64,000 nt of DNA. Source: Periplaneta americana (taxonomy: Eukaryota; Arthropoda; Insecta; Blattodea; Blattidae). The notes beneath the pieces are model-generated. The model worked only from the letters and a program-made list of their open reading frames with translations, was not told the origin of the DNA and did not search any database. Below, one piece after another: positions 46,746-57,712 of the stretch (positions are counted from its first letter, which is position 1; each line of letters opens with the position of its first letter). The stretch is taken from positions 1,725,501 to 1,789,500 of the forward strand of contig NW_027185502.1 in assembly GCF_040183065.1 (NCBI RefSeq), given 5' to 3'. Both the position numbers and the translations under genes were made by a program.

Positions 46746-47102
46746 TTCATCCCACTTTGTTAACTACGTAAGCCTACACTACAAGTACCGGTACACGTAA
46801 GTTACTCCATTAATTCATGTTTCCATTATTATTGTTGTAAAGGGAAATGCAAATTAATATTAATTGGTTTCATAGTTAATTATCGCTATAATCTTGAATG
46901 AGTGAAGCTATTATAGTAAATTTCAGTTCGTTTTGCACAAAAAAATTTATATAAACTTATTTCTTGCAGGTATCTTCGAGTTAATGGTGGAATTTAATAT
47001 ACTTCATTAAAATAATAAATTAACTTTATGCATTTAATATTTCAATAATGGAAGGAAGGTGTTAATTTTTCCAAAAGAACACGACAACGAAAGTGTAATA
47101 TA

Positions 47103-48670
47103 CACTCAGGGACAAAAAAAACCGGACACTTCCATATTTGCTTGTATTTTGTTGCCAATTATTTCAAAATGAAACAAAACCCATTTAAACAAAATAATGT
47201 TCCATTTAGCACCTTATACGACAACATTTGAAAAAAATAAAAATCTCTGATGAGAAAATTTACAAAAAATTACAAAGGGCGTATAACTATGGCATCGTTT
47301 GGTCTAACTGTTTTTTCATTTTATGGTGCCTTAAACATTAAAAACTCTTTTTAGTAACGGGTATTACCCCCTCTGGCTTGAATAACTGCATCCATACGTC
47401 TTGGCATGCTCTCAATTTGGTTAGCAATGTCTTCTTGAGGAATAAGTTCCCATTCTTCGGCAATTGCTCGCCTCAACTCTTGTAACGATTCTGGTCTCGG
47501 TGTCTATTCTTAACACGCCGTCCCATCATGTCCCACACGTGTTCAATTCGGTTCATGTCTGGACTCCTTGCTGGCCACGGAAGAACATGGATTCCCACTT
47601 CTTGGAGATAATCTCCGACCGCATGGACAATATGCGGCCGTGCATTATCATGCATTAAAACAAAATTATCGCCTACAAATTGGCCAAATGGCACAACATG
47701 ATCAGCCAAACATTCATTTATATACCTATCAGCTGTTAGTCTTCCATTTTCAACAAAAACCAACTCTATACGAGCATCCGTACACACTCCTGCCCAAACC
47801 ATCACTCCACCACCTCCATACGGCACATTTTCGGAAATGCAACACTGTGAAAATTGTTCTCCCCTCCTTCTCCAAACTCTTTCACGTCCATCAGGTGAGC
47901 ACAGATTGAAACGGGACTCATCGGTGAACAGAACACAGCTCCACTGTCCATTTCTCCAATCCCTGTGATCATTTGCAAAACGCAGTCATTCAACTCGATG
48001 CATCCTGAGAAGTCTGGGACCAGTTGCAGGTCTACTTGATATCAGTCCACTTTCTTTCAACCTCCTTCTAACTGTTTTGGCCGAAATTGGGCGTCCATGC
48101 ATGTTAACAAATTGCTGGGCTACACTAGTAGCTGGCAGGTTGCACTCCCTAAGAACTCTCAACACCATATATCTGTCTTCATTTGGATTTGTAGCTCTTG
48201 GACGACCCGAACCTGGTCTTCTGGGATATTCTAGGGTCTCTCTATACCGTTTTATGGCATCATGGGTTATCATGGGTTGTGCTTCTAGCCGTATTCATAA
48301 CATTTGCAATGTAACGTACACTGCGTCCATTATCGTAAAGGACTACAGCTCGAGTCACATCTTCAGGTCGCATCTTGTTTTAAGACAAATGTTACAACCC
48401 CACTTAAACTCACAAAATGTAAAAATAAAGAAATAACGAATGATAACGATAATGAAGCACAAAATGGTTAAGACAAAATTGTTATAGCTGAGACTACGAA
48501 AGCAAAATTGGAATATTTGGTTGTAATGGCTTGTTTATAAAACAAAAAACAATCAACAATGTATACACGTCTCCATAACAACAGATGGCTACCATAATAT
48601 TGTATGAGAAGATAATATTTTGCAAAATACCAGCAAATATTAAAGTGTCCGGTTTTTTTGTCCCTGAGTG
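47103..48670 (-). mobile_element. Tc1-type transposon, complete ends
   Basis: Ends CACTCAGGGACAAAAAAAAC then CGGACACTT, and AAGTGTCCGGTTTTTTTGTC then CCTGAGTG, form TIRs of about 29 bp bounded by TA (47101-47102, 48671-48672). Length is 1568 bp. The insertion site is recognisable as uninterrupted sequence in the relative at 17239-18967 (around 17365). One transposase gene on the minus strand. Confidence 0.95.
47351..48373 (-). pseudogene. Tc1-like transposase (DD34E type), three lesions
   Basis: Start ATG at 48371-48373 (MRPEDVTRAVVLYDNGRSVR), stop TAA at 47351-47353, about 340 codons. Order: HTH with GSGRPRATNP linker, TDESRFNLCSPDGRE (first Asp), GGGVMVWAGV, LMHDNARPH (second Asp) and SPDMNRIEHVWD (Glu). 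All catalytic residues are present. Lesions: a 10-bp tandem duplication at 48261-48280 shifts the frame, a TGA at about 47984-47986 stands where Trp is usual (RVE-stop-LRFANDHRDW), and a one-base loss near 47505 shifts the last 50 codons (REEW/RRMDAVIQARGGNTRY continue in another frame). Confidence 0.92.
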
Positions 48671-48785
48671 TATTTTGTCGGCTGCTAGGAGAGAGATCTG
48701 CGATGATGAGGCGATAGTAGCGATCCTAGTGGTGGGCAACTACCCATGTTTGCATTTTTACTACATATTGAGCTTCGCGACTGTG

Positions 48786-49652
48786 ACAATACCTAGCACC
48801 AATTAAATTTGTAATCTCCGCGCAAGTGTTGCTGGGAATAAAATACAGCCAACATATATTGCACCAATCAAATTTGTAGTCGACGCGCAAGTGTTGCTGG
48901 GAATTCGATATAATTATACAGCAAACACCAATCAAATTAAATAATCGCCGCGCAGGTCCTGCTGGGAATACAATACCTAGCACCAATGAAATTTGTAATC
49001 TCCGCGCAAGCGTTGCTGGGAATAAAATACTGCCAACATATATTGCACCAATAAAATTTGTAGTCGACGCGCAAGTGTTGCTGGGAATTCTATATAATTA
49101 TACAACAAACACCAATCAAATTAAATAATCGCCGCGCAGGTCCTGCTGGGAATACAATACCCAGCACCAATTAAATTTGTAATCTCCGCGCAAGTGTTGC
49201 TGGGAATAAAATACAGCCAACATATATTGCACCAATCAAATTTGTAGTCGACGCGCAAATGTTGCTGGGAATTCGATATAATTATACAACAAACGCCAAT
49301 CAAATTAAATCATCGCCGCGCAGGTCCTGCTGGGAATGCAATACCTAGCACCAATGACATTTGTAATCGCCGCGCAAGTGTTTCTGGGAATAAAATGTAG
49401 CCAACATACTTTGCACCAATCAAATTTGTAGTCGACGCGCAAGTATTGCTGGGAATTCAATATAATTATACAACAAACACCAATCAAATTAAATCATCGC
49501 CGCGCAAGTTCTGCTGGGAATACAATACCTAGCACCAATGAAATTTGTAATCGCCGCGCAAGTGTTTCTGGGAATAAAATGTAGCCAACATACATTGCAC
49601 CAATCAAATTTGTAGTCGCCGCGCAAGTGTTGCTGGGAATTGAATATAATTA
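48786..49652. repeat. 64/65-bp satellite, block 2 with 184-bp higher-order unit
   Basis: Three-monomer units of 184 bp (55 + 65 + 64) repeat with landmarks at 48937, 49121, 49305 and 49489. A short monomer contains GCAGGTCCTGCTGGGAATAC, a second ends CAGCCAACATATATTG, and a third ends ATATAATTATACAACAAA. Minus-strand frames of 60-86 codons crossing it are artefacts. The block is continuous with block 1 apart from the P-like insertion. Confidence 0.95.
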
Positions 49653-50314
49653 GCCTATACTTCGAACATAAAGGGGCAAAGCTTGCTGGGTAGTGGCACC
49701 AGAGTTAAATCAGCTGATCTAGGACGGGAAAGCGATATGGAATATGGAAAGTCCATTGTGTGTTTAGTGAAATACAAGTGTTTTGAATTGATTTTGGGGC
49801 AAAAAAATGAGAAATAACGATAATATTTCGTAGGTGGGTACACTTACTACTTATTAATAACCTCACTGCAATGTATTAAAGTGCGATAATGTTATTTAAT
49901 GATGTTTATTTATTTCGTAAAATTTCAGTATACGATTTCTACACTGCCAGAAATTTATCTTAAGAAAAGAGCAGATTTGTCTGCGTTTTCCGAATGTGTA
50001 TCATCACGCTTACGAATTTAAATACATAAAAACAAATAGGCCTACCTCAAGTTACCAAATTACCATAATTGTTTCGTGTTCCTCTTTCAGTTTTGCAGTC
50101 GAATCTTCAGTAGGTCTCAAGTTATTGCAAGAAAGTAATTACAGTGTGTCCTATTCAATTGTAAAAATGGTAATGTCTTGTGCAGCATATAATTGCACCC
50201 AAAGGTTTAAAAAAAAGGAGCAAGATATCATTTCACAGGTAAGGATTAAATTTGTAACTCTTAATAGTACATTAAACAAGGTACACATACAATAAAATAG
50301 ATACATACATACTA

Positions 50315-50660
50315 GACGGGCTGATATCATCATAATTGATCGGCAGAAGGATAAGGGTGTCATTCTTGATCCCACAATCCGTTTTGAGATGCATGAGCAA
50401 CAGCCACAAGAGGTGTGTCGTGAAAAACAAGTCATATATGAGCCTTGTTGTCAGCATCTTGGAGCACAATACCACATTACACATTGGACAGTTTTTGGGC
50501 TCATGTTCGGTGCCCGTAGCACGATCCCACGTGAAACTTTAAATCAACTTAAACAATATAACATTTCTGATGCAACGATTGATGCCATAGGATCTCACGT
50601 GTTAAAATCATCCTTAGCTATAATTAGTAATCATTTGTACCCAACAAAATTTTTATTGTA
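50315..50660 (+). pseudogene. Retroelement C-terminal fragment in the intron
   Basis: Frame: RRADIIIIDRQKDKGVILDP, then TIRFEMHEQQPQEVCREKQV, YEPCCQHLGAQYHITHWTVF, GLMFGARSTIPRETLNQLKQ and SSLAIISNHLYPTKFLL. It is open for over 110 codons. The RRADI-x-[IV]-D...DPTIRFE...FGLMFGARGTIP series belongs to a retroelement tail related to 22764-23018. It is probably an insertion unrelated to the transposase gene. Confidence 0.7.
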
Positions 50661-50814
50661 AATGATTTCCTACGTTTTCCTATCTTAATGTTTTTTCTTG
50701 TTCTTTCCAAATGTCACAAAATTGTTTTATTATTCTTTATGAATTGATTAGTAGGCCGATCTATCGAACCCTTATTTAGGGCGGCTTTTGTTTAAACAAA
50801 TTTCATTCACTTTA

Positions 50815-51305
50815 ATACCATAGTTGTTGACGAGCGAGTGTTGTATCATTCACATAGTGCATTGTGTTTGTGACAAGGCTAAGGTTCTTGGCTAAACTAG
50901 CGCTGAGGTAGTTCCCTTATACACCTCGCATAATATATAGGCTATGTGTAATTAATGAAAGTTATTGACGTACAAGTGTTGCATCATTCACATAGTGCAC
51001 TGCGTTTATGACATGACATTGTTTAACATATAACTAACATAACATGGTCGCTTCTAACCTAATTGTTTACTTTATCGATACCGTAGTTGTTGACGTAAAA
51101 GTGTTGCATCGTTCACATAGTGCGTTGTGTATGACATGGCGTTGTTTAACATACGTTATATAAGTAATTAACATAACATGGTTGCTTCTAACCTAACCTA
51201 GTAATTATATACTTTATTGATACCGTAGTTGTTGACGTGCAACTATTGCATCATTAACATAGTGCATTGTGTTTCTGATATGGTGTTGTTTAACATATAG
51301 GCTAA
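50815..51305. repeat. Degenerate tandem repeat, 120-142 bp, four copies
   Basis: The blocks GTAGTTGTTGACG, GTTGCATCATTCACATAGTG and TGTTTAACATA repeat from about 50820, 50961, 51083 and 51225. The middle copies also share CTAACATAACATGGTCGCTT. It lies within the transposase gene's first intron. Confidence 0.8.
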
Positions 51306-51423
51306 GCAACTAATTTCCGAAGAGTGAGGAGTAGTCTAAAGCATGGCTGGATGGAAGTCACACAGAAAGAAGTGGGCAAATAGTGGATACGAACGGTATC
51401 GATAAAGTAAATAAAACCAACTT

Positions 51424-51469
51424 TGTATAAATAGCCAGTGGAGCTATCGTTGAGGTAGTTCTGGTGATT

Positions 51470-51504
<35 letters not shown>

Positions 51505-51654
51505 CGTGCGTGTGTGTGTGTCTGTGTGTGAGAGAGAGAGAGATCGTAAATGCAAATCATAACAAAAGCTTAAATGAACAACACCTAACCCGTCACAGAT
51601 TCGTATATGCAAGGTGTATAAGCAGAGTACTGCAGTGCTAGTTTAGCCAAATAG
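51424..51654. mobile_element. MITE copy with (TG)n(AG)n expansion
   Basis: The left part AGCTATCGTTGAGGTAGTTC then TGGTGATTTCG and the right part GCAAGGTGTATAAGCAGAGT then GTGCTAGTTTAGCC match the element at 57518-57712 in the same orientation. A compound TG/CG/AG microsatellite (51473-51541) sits after the left end. A one-ended inverted fragment lies at about 50893-50930. Confidence 0.6.
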
Positions 51655-52399
51655 CCTACAAGTATATGTGGGACACAATCACAATGTCTCCTTTTTTTTT
51701 TTTTTTCCAGCTTCCCGTCTGATCCTGAGCTACTAAAAATGATTTATAAACATGAAAAGGGAGAATTTTCATCCATCGAAATATAATAAAATATGCTCAA
51801 AACATTTTGAGGATAACTGTTTCGACAAGCAAAGGTTCAGCCATCCATTTCTTATAAAACGATCGGTGCCAAAACTTTTTGATTTTCCTGAGCATCTCAA
51901 GAAAAAGGTTTGGCATCGCAAGCCTCCTAAACCTCGTGATGTAGGTCTGATTAATACTTCACAATCCTACAGCTCTGAACAACCAACAACAGTAGACCTA
52001 TCACAGCACCCAACCTCAGTTGGAAACTCAAACGAAAGGATTAATACTTCACAATCCTTCAGCTCTGAAGAATCGACAACTGTAGACCTACCACAGCAGC
52101 CAACCTCAGTTAGAAATGAAAAGGTTTAAGAGGAAACACTTCATGGGCGACTTTGAAGAGTGTGACATGAAGTCTCCTAAAAAGGCTAAAAAGTGCCTAT
52201 TCATGGCTCAGAATACGATCAAGGATCAAAGAAAAAGAATTAGAAACTTAATGAAGAAAAATGTGAGATGTAAGAAGAAAATTAATTCTTTAAACACTTT
52301 AATTGCCTACTTACAAAAGGAACTGATGATAAATGAAAATGCTGCAACAGTGCTGAAGGTTGGTTACAGATATAGTTAAAATGTAATGTATTTTAAAAA

Positions 52400-52980
52400 T
52401 CTTGTTTTAGTATTTTTATGTCAAGTCCCTACTATAAACTGGTCTTTAAAGGAATATGTCACTTGCTGGTTAGGTCAGGTGACATTGTTATAACAATTTT
52501 GTTCGAAAGAGGGTACATAATATATAGTGTGAGAATGGAGAAACACATAATGGAAAAACAAATCATTCACAGTATAGCAATTAATTTTACAATAGCATCT
52601 AACCTAACCCAACCCATGAGTGATCTAATCTAAGAAATTACCAACTTATTTGCATGTGCACTTTCATATGTTCATTGCCCTTAAAATGGGAACGTTGATG
52701 CTTTTATGGTTGCCCATATTATAATATTATTAAACAAAATTTAAAAAAATTAAATTGACTTTTCATAAATGATGTAAATAATTAGGCAAAACAGCAGGAT
52801 CTGAGAGATTTCATGATTGTTTAAAACATAGAATGTTTCCATGGATGTTAAATTTAGAGCGTCAGGTATAGTATAGTTATCCATCCATCATGGCTCCTCC
52901 TGTTTTCCTAATACTGTATTTGTCTGTTATAGCTATGTTGTTGAATAAGGAAGCAAGAATTTAACTATTATTTTATTTTT
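52400..52980. other. Intron-like AT-rich segment
   Basis: Between exon 2 and exon 3 of the transposase gene. A 71-codon frame at 52418-52633 is unrecognised. Confidence 0.5.
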
Positions 52981-52988
52981 CTCCTTAG

Positions 52989-54190
52989 ACTGCATTTTCT
53001 GGTCCTGCAGAGGAGCTGTTTAAAAGAATGGTAAAAGGAAAAAAGATACTTATTCTCACCAACTACGAAGTTTTGCCCTTACACTACATTTTTATTCAGC
53101 AAAAGCATACGAATATGTGAGGAAAACATTTAATACATGTCTTCCACATCCCCGTACCCTAAGAAGATGGTACCAGCATATTGATGGTTCACCTGACTTT
53201 ACACAGGAAGCATTAACAGCGCTTAAACTAAAAGCTGAAGAATCTGAAACATCAGGTAAATCAGTTGTGTGCAGCCTTCTCATGGATGAAATGGCCATTA
53301 GGAGTAAGATTGAATGGGATGGTAAGGAAACATGTGGCTATGTTGATATGGGAACTGAGATTGATGACGATTCACTACCAGAGGCGAGGGAGGCACTTGT
53401 GCTGTTAGTGAATGCTGTTAACGATTGTTGGAAAGTTCCAGTTGGATACTTTTTAATTGATAGTTTTTCAGGAGAGGAGAAAGCAAATTTAGTAATAAAT
53501 GCACTTACAATGTTACATAATACTGGAATTCATGTTGTTGGTTTGACGTTTGATGGTGCTGCCAGCAATATAACAATGACTAAATATCTAGGGGTTGACA
53601 TCTATCAAAATAGTGCAAAGACCTTTTTTTCACATCCAGTTACAAATGAACCAGTGTTTATTTTCCTTGATGCATGCCAGGTAAGAAACTCCTTAGCCAG
53701 TTTAGGTGTGATATACAACAGCGATGGCAGTGCAATAAAGTGGGATCACATATTAAAGCTAGTTGAGAAGCAACGTGAAGAAGGATTAACTCTGGCTACT
53801 AGGGTTAGAAAGCGTCATGTCAATTGGGAGTCAGAAAAAATGAAAGTTAAACTAGCTGCCCAAACTTTAAGTAATAGTGTATCCCAGGCACTTAATTACT
53901 TAAGAAACACTGGGTATGAAGAATTTCAAGACTCTGCCCCTACAGCCGAGTTCGTTGAATTATTCAACAATATCTTCGACATTTTGAACAGCCGCAATCT
54001 GTTGAAGAAAGGCTACAAGAGTGGGTTTTCCCCAAAGACTCAGGAATTGATTAAAGTGTATGTACATAAGGCAGAATGTTATATACTAGGATCAAAGGTT
54101 TCTAGTCCTACTGGAAGCTCTGTTGTCCAATCAAGGAAAAAGACTGTTTACTATGTTCTCTTCCTCTGTCTTCTAATCTCTTCACAGTAG
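52989..54190 (+). CDS. P-type (THAP9-like) transposase, catalytic-region exon
   Basis: After acceptor CTCCTTAG the exon reads TAFSGPAEELFKRMVKGKK, then a one-base shift at an A6 run (about 53040-53046), then SFALTLHFYSAKAYEYVRKT. From ATG 53117 there are 357 open codons: HPRTLRRWYQHIDGSP (HTH end), LLMDEMAIRSKIEWD (first Asp, about residue 57), LTFDGAASN (second Asp, about residue 146), IFLDACQVRNSLA, a helical insertion region, then LLKKGYKSGFSPKTQE and VVQSRKKT before a TAG at 54188. In THAP9/P elements an RKTGFLGF-like block and a final SQDHLE helix with the third acidic residue follow; they are absent here, so the C-terminus is lost or lies on an unseen exon. This is the best-preserved coding sequence in the window. 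A family role in DNA cleavage and integration is known; activity here is doubtful. Confidence 0.85.
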
Positions 54191-54199
54191 GATCTAGAT

Positions 54200-54965
54200 T
54201 TGTATTTGACTTTTTGTTTCTGTTATATTTTGTATCTTATACAGTTGTGTTTAATATGGTATTTAATACCGTAGTTGGGTTTAGGTCATATACTGTGATC
54301 CTTACCAAGTATCTGCAATTCTTTCATAGTAGGGCCTACATTTATATTTAACTTTTGGCTCTGTTATATTTTGTGTCTTGTGTATATTTTGTTTAATCCC
54401 TAAGAGTTGAGATTTAGGCCAAGACTATACAAATATTTTGCATGTGGGCATAATTATTACTTACTGGTACTATGATATCCTTAACCAGTGTCTGTATTTC
54501 TTCCATATATTTAACTTTCGGCTCTGTTATATCAATATGTTGAACAGCAACTTCATGCCGGTATGTCAGAAAATTCAATTTTACAGGAGAGCGAAAAAAA
54601 AAAATAGTAATATTGAAAAGGAACAAATATCTGACGCAAGAGGACATTTAAATTTTTTCTTCTCAAGTTTCTATTCAAGCTTTGACTTAAAATATGTTTG
54701 CAGAGGATTCGGGAAAATTTCTTTGATAAGAATTAAGTGAAACCTGCTTTTGTTCATATTTTTGCCATAACAAGGTTGCTGTTGAACACCAATATTTTGT
54801 ATCTTGTGTACATTGTGTTTAATACCTAATAGGTGGGGTTCAGGCATAGCTATACCAATTTTTCCCATGTATGCCTAATTAACTTTTTGGTTTTGTTACA
54901 TTTGTATCTTGTTATTTTGTATCTTGTGCACATTGTATTTAGGGTCATTCCATGCCAATGCAACC
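54200..54965. repeat. Degenerate tandem repeat downstream of the transposase
   Basis: Imperfect units share TTTGGCTCTGTTATATTTTG, TATCTTGTGTACATTGTGTT and TTAATACC(T)AATAG-like blocks near 54220, 54345, 54510, 54795 and 54890. The sequence is AT-rich and contains no exon I can recognise. Confidence 0.55.
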
Positions 54966-55860
54966 AAAGGGTGATGCATAAACACCACCAAATTAGCTCT
55001 TTGGAAAGTCTGAAAATTAGAAATTTATTTGTCATATTTCAACATGAAATCCAGTTTTTATTTCCAGTACAGTGAAATGTACATTTACGCATTATTGTAC
55101 AATGAAAAAAAAAGTCCATGACTTGTTGCAAAGAAATGTCATTTAGCCTTTACCATGGAAGTATTTTGTATGGATCAGTATACCTGTGAAATTCTTATTT
55201 ATTTATTTTTTTCTAGCAGCACCATCAGAAAATTAAAGTATATTTTGCATATTGGGATGCCTTTTCCTAAGATACTGAGTTAGGCCTACAACTTGAAAGT
55301 ACTGGACAGCTACAGTGCTAATTATGTTCCAAATGATCACTAATGATGCACATAGATATGAGATACCTCAGATTGAGGTTGTGGCTATACTACATCTCAA
55401 GTCTGATTAGTGAAATATGTTACTAGTCAGTGATGTATGCAGTGGAGGGGAGGAACTGGAACTAAAACAGTTTCACTAATGTAATTACTTGTGTTTTAAT
55501 AATAGATCTGTTTAATACATTTTGAACCATACCTGTGATGTAAGCTCCTATTAATATTTATGTTTGTTAATAAATTGTGACAAATAACTTCAAAACATCC
55601 ATAACAAATTTGAGAATGCACCATTAAGGTAAATTATTTCTTATATATTTCAGTGATTCATACTCTGAAACAATGCTCGTGCCTGTAACTCACAATAAAA
55701 TTCCCGAAATTAGTGTCAAATATAAATACTGGTATTATGTTCTTGAAAACTTCCTATATTCTGTTTCCTTAACCTTTTTATTTCAGGTGGACTAACAAGT
55801 GAAGAGATCTTTAGGTAAGCTTACCATACATCCCATAAAAAATGGGATAGTCTCCTTTCT
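54966..55860. other. No recognisable gene
   Basis: A possible mini-exon (GGTGGACTAACAAGTGAAGA after a TTTCAG, 55796) is not supported by any family match. Confidence 0.35.
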
Positions 55861-55868
55861 TGGCCTAG

Positions 55869-56120
55869 GTGTCCCTGATAAATGACCTGATAACAAAGGA
55901 ATTAAACATAACCCCCAGTCACGAACACATCAGCAATTATAGACAGAATTGGCTCCAGCATTGTCAACAGGATGGACCGTTCCAGATTGCCTCGACAGAT
56001 CCTCAGCTACATACCTCAAGGGAAAAGATCTTTGTGTCGGCCCTTAAAAAGATGGAAGGAGACAGTAACAGGCCACTAGGCCAACTGCTTGAATGGCTGA
56101 TGATGATAATGTTTGAATTT
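55869..56120 (+). pseudogene. LINE ORF2 C-terminal fragment
   Basis: One frame gives NDLITKELNITPSHEHISNY, then RQNWLQH. After a shift the next frame gives NRMDRSRLPRQILSYIPQGK then RPLKRWKETVTGH. YRQNWLQH-x-RM-R-P and GKR-x3-RP-RW are the C-terminal blocks of a common insect LINE. It is only about 80 codons and frameshifted. Confidence 0.65.
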
Positions 56121-57515
56121 GAAATCAGCAAACGTAAATGAACTTGGTATGAAGGGTAGGGTGAAGTGAAGAAAAAAAAATTGAGTATGATTATGTAAAT
56201 AATCGAGACTTATCCATATTACCAGCCATACTCTTTTACTCCTACCTTCTGTGCTGACTCTACCAAACATCCTATGTGCATGTGCTATCATCTATACCCC
56301 ATAGCACAGTTAATATCTTTTCTTCAGTTAGTGACCAAGAGCTGGCCTTAGTAATGAAAGAATCATGATTATTAACCCACTTTGTAGCATACAATGATTT
56401 TAGTTGTCTCTTTCGGTGGAGAGAGTCTGCTTCAGAAATAACAGTGTTAATACAGCCACTCTCTTGGGCAATGCTGACAAAAATGTAGAAATTGAACTCG
56501 GTATTCCCAGCTGGTTGTTTAAGTATGGCACATTGCAGAGTGTAGAAATGCACAGGTTGATTTCAGGATTAAAACAGTGTGTATAGAGGGCTCATCTTTT
56601 AAGGTAGACACTGCAAGCCATTAAATTTCCCCGACATATTACACTCTCTACAATATCTTTGTCCATGAACATCATTGTAGTTTAGACCCAGGACCTTCAA
56701 TTCCTTTATACATTTCGTAGAGGTCATTGAAATGAAAAGAAATTGTCTAATGCTGGTCAGCGATGTATGCAATGGATGGAGTAAAGAACAGGCCACCCTA
56801 CCCCATTTCCTGGTCTAGTTGCCTCATAAGTGGTGCCTTGTTGATATCACTTGTGTGGTTTGGATAGTTGACTAAACAACAACTAAGATCGTCATATTCA
56901 CATATCTGATTGTCATCTGCTCTGTTGTGCCTATGTCTATGAAAATATTTCACAAGATTAATGTGTCTGATTATGACCGTGCAAGTAACTTCCCTACAGA
57001 TAAGATTAATTAATTTTGTATAGTAGGACTTATGGTGCAATTGAGACTTTGTCTCTCAAATTGATTATGTAGATCTTTAGCTCCTGCATCCATTATAAAA
57101 CCTAGAAGCCCTCGAAAAATGTCCTGAATACGGTACTTGATAGAAGTGGCTCGACTGAGGTAATAACATTTAATGGATCATTGTCATGATGGCGCCTCTT
57201 AGTGGTAAATAAATGCCAGGCAGGGAAGTGTTGTTTTTATTATTGGAATCTGTTTCCTTTTGTCTTGATTATTGCTACCTTGTCCTTATTCATTAAAATT
57301 TTAACTGTCTTTAGATTTTGAAGAACTGAACAGCTTTTCAGATGAAAGTAAGCGGTACTGAATTCACTAATCTATAAAACCATTTTTAAACATTTGCAAG
57401 AGCTCCGAATAGCTTATGAAGGGATGTAATGATCAAAGATAGTAGTCAACTTCTAAGGAAATTTGCTTTGAGAAGAATTCTGAAAACTAGAAAAAAATGG
57501 ATATGAGAGTTATGA
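56121..57515. other. No gene; dispersed repeat at 56812-56885
   Basis: Contains the third copy of the short repeat (CTGGTCTAGTTGCCTCATAA, GTGGTGCCTTGTTGATATCA, GATAGTTGACTAAACAAC). The rest is unrecognised. Confidence 0.5.
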
Positions 57516-57517
57516 AA

Positions 57518-57712
57518 CTAGCATTGAGGTAGTTTCTGTGATTTCGGAAGTCAAAAACGTTTGATTTAGAATGGATTTTTTTTTTTGTGGATATGCAGTT
57601 GATCGTATATGCAAGGCATAACAAACGCCTAAACTAACCAAAGGTGCACAGATGCAAGGTGTTTAGAAGGAGTACAAAGGGAACTACCTCAGCACTAGTT
57701 TAGCCGAAAATT
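57518..57712. mobile_element. MITE with TIRs (family of 51424)
   Basis: Left GAAACTAGCATTGAGGTAGT and right GAACTACCTCAGCACTAGTT then TAGC are inverted repeats (roughly 20 of 24 positions). Length is about 195 bp, non-coding. The target duplication was not resolved. Confidence 0.7.

Larger units (their letters stand above)
45916..48785 (+). mobile_element. P-like element with THAP exon, inserted in satellite and split by Tc1
   Basis: The left end ACAGTCTATTATATACAACT then GCGAAGCTT pairs with the right end AGCTTCGCGACTGTG. The target-site repeats are AAAATACC (45908-45915) and ACAATACC (48786-48793), one mismatch. An 8-bp duplication is what P elements make. Removing the Tc1 insertion (47103-48670) leaves about 1.3 kb. 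The left arm contains GCGGTTAGCAACTA and the right arm CGATAGTAGCGATC, both shared with the element at 17239-18967. Only a THAP-coding start is present; the catalytic region is missing, so it is non-autonomous. Confidence 0.75.
50167..52358 (+). pseudogene. THAP domain and coiled-coil exons of P-type transposase
   Basis: Exon 1 (50167-50238) starts MVMSCAAYNCTQRFKK and ends at a GTAAGG donor. Exon 2 (51711-52358, after a T-rich TTTTCCAG acceptor) continues FPSDPELLK, then KRENFHPSKYNKICSKHFED, a Ser/Thr/Gln-rich linker with two tandem NTSQS-SSE units, then a basic coiled coil (NTIKDQRKRIRNLMKKNVRC). C-x4-C...C-x2-H with SFHxFPxDP is the THAP finger. Three one-base shifts are needed: in the A8 run of exon 1, before KREN (about 51752) and at AGAAATG (about 52114). 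SFH precedes FPSDP only if the A8 is shortened. The intron (50239-51710) holds other insertions. Confidence 0.8.

Noticed and set aside
55796-55817. Possible additional small exon (GGLTSEEIF) of the P-type gene.
   Set aside because: Splice-like borders only; the peptide matches no known part of the transposase.
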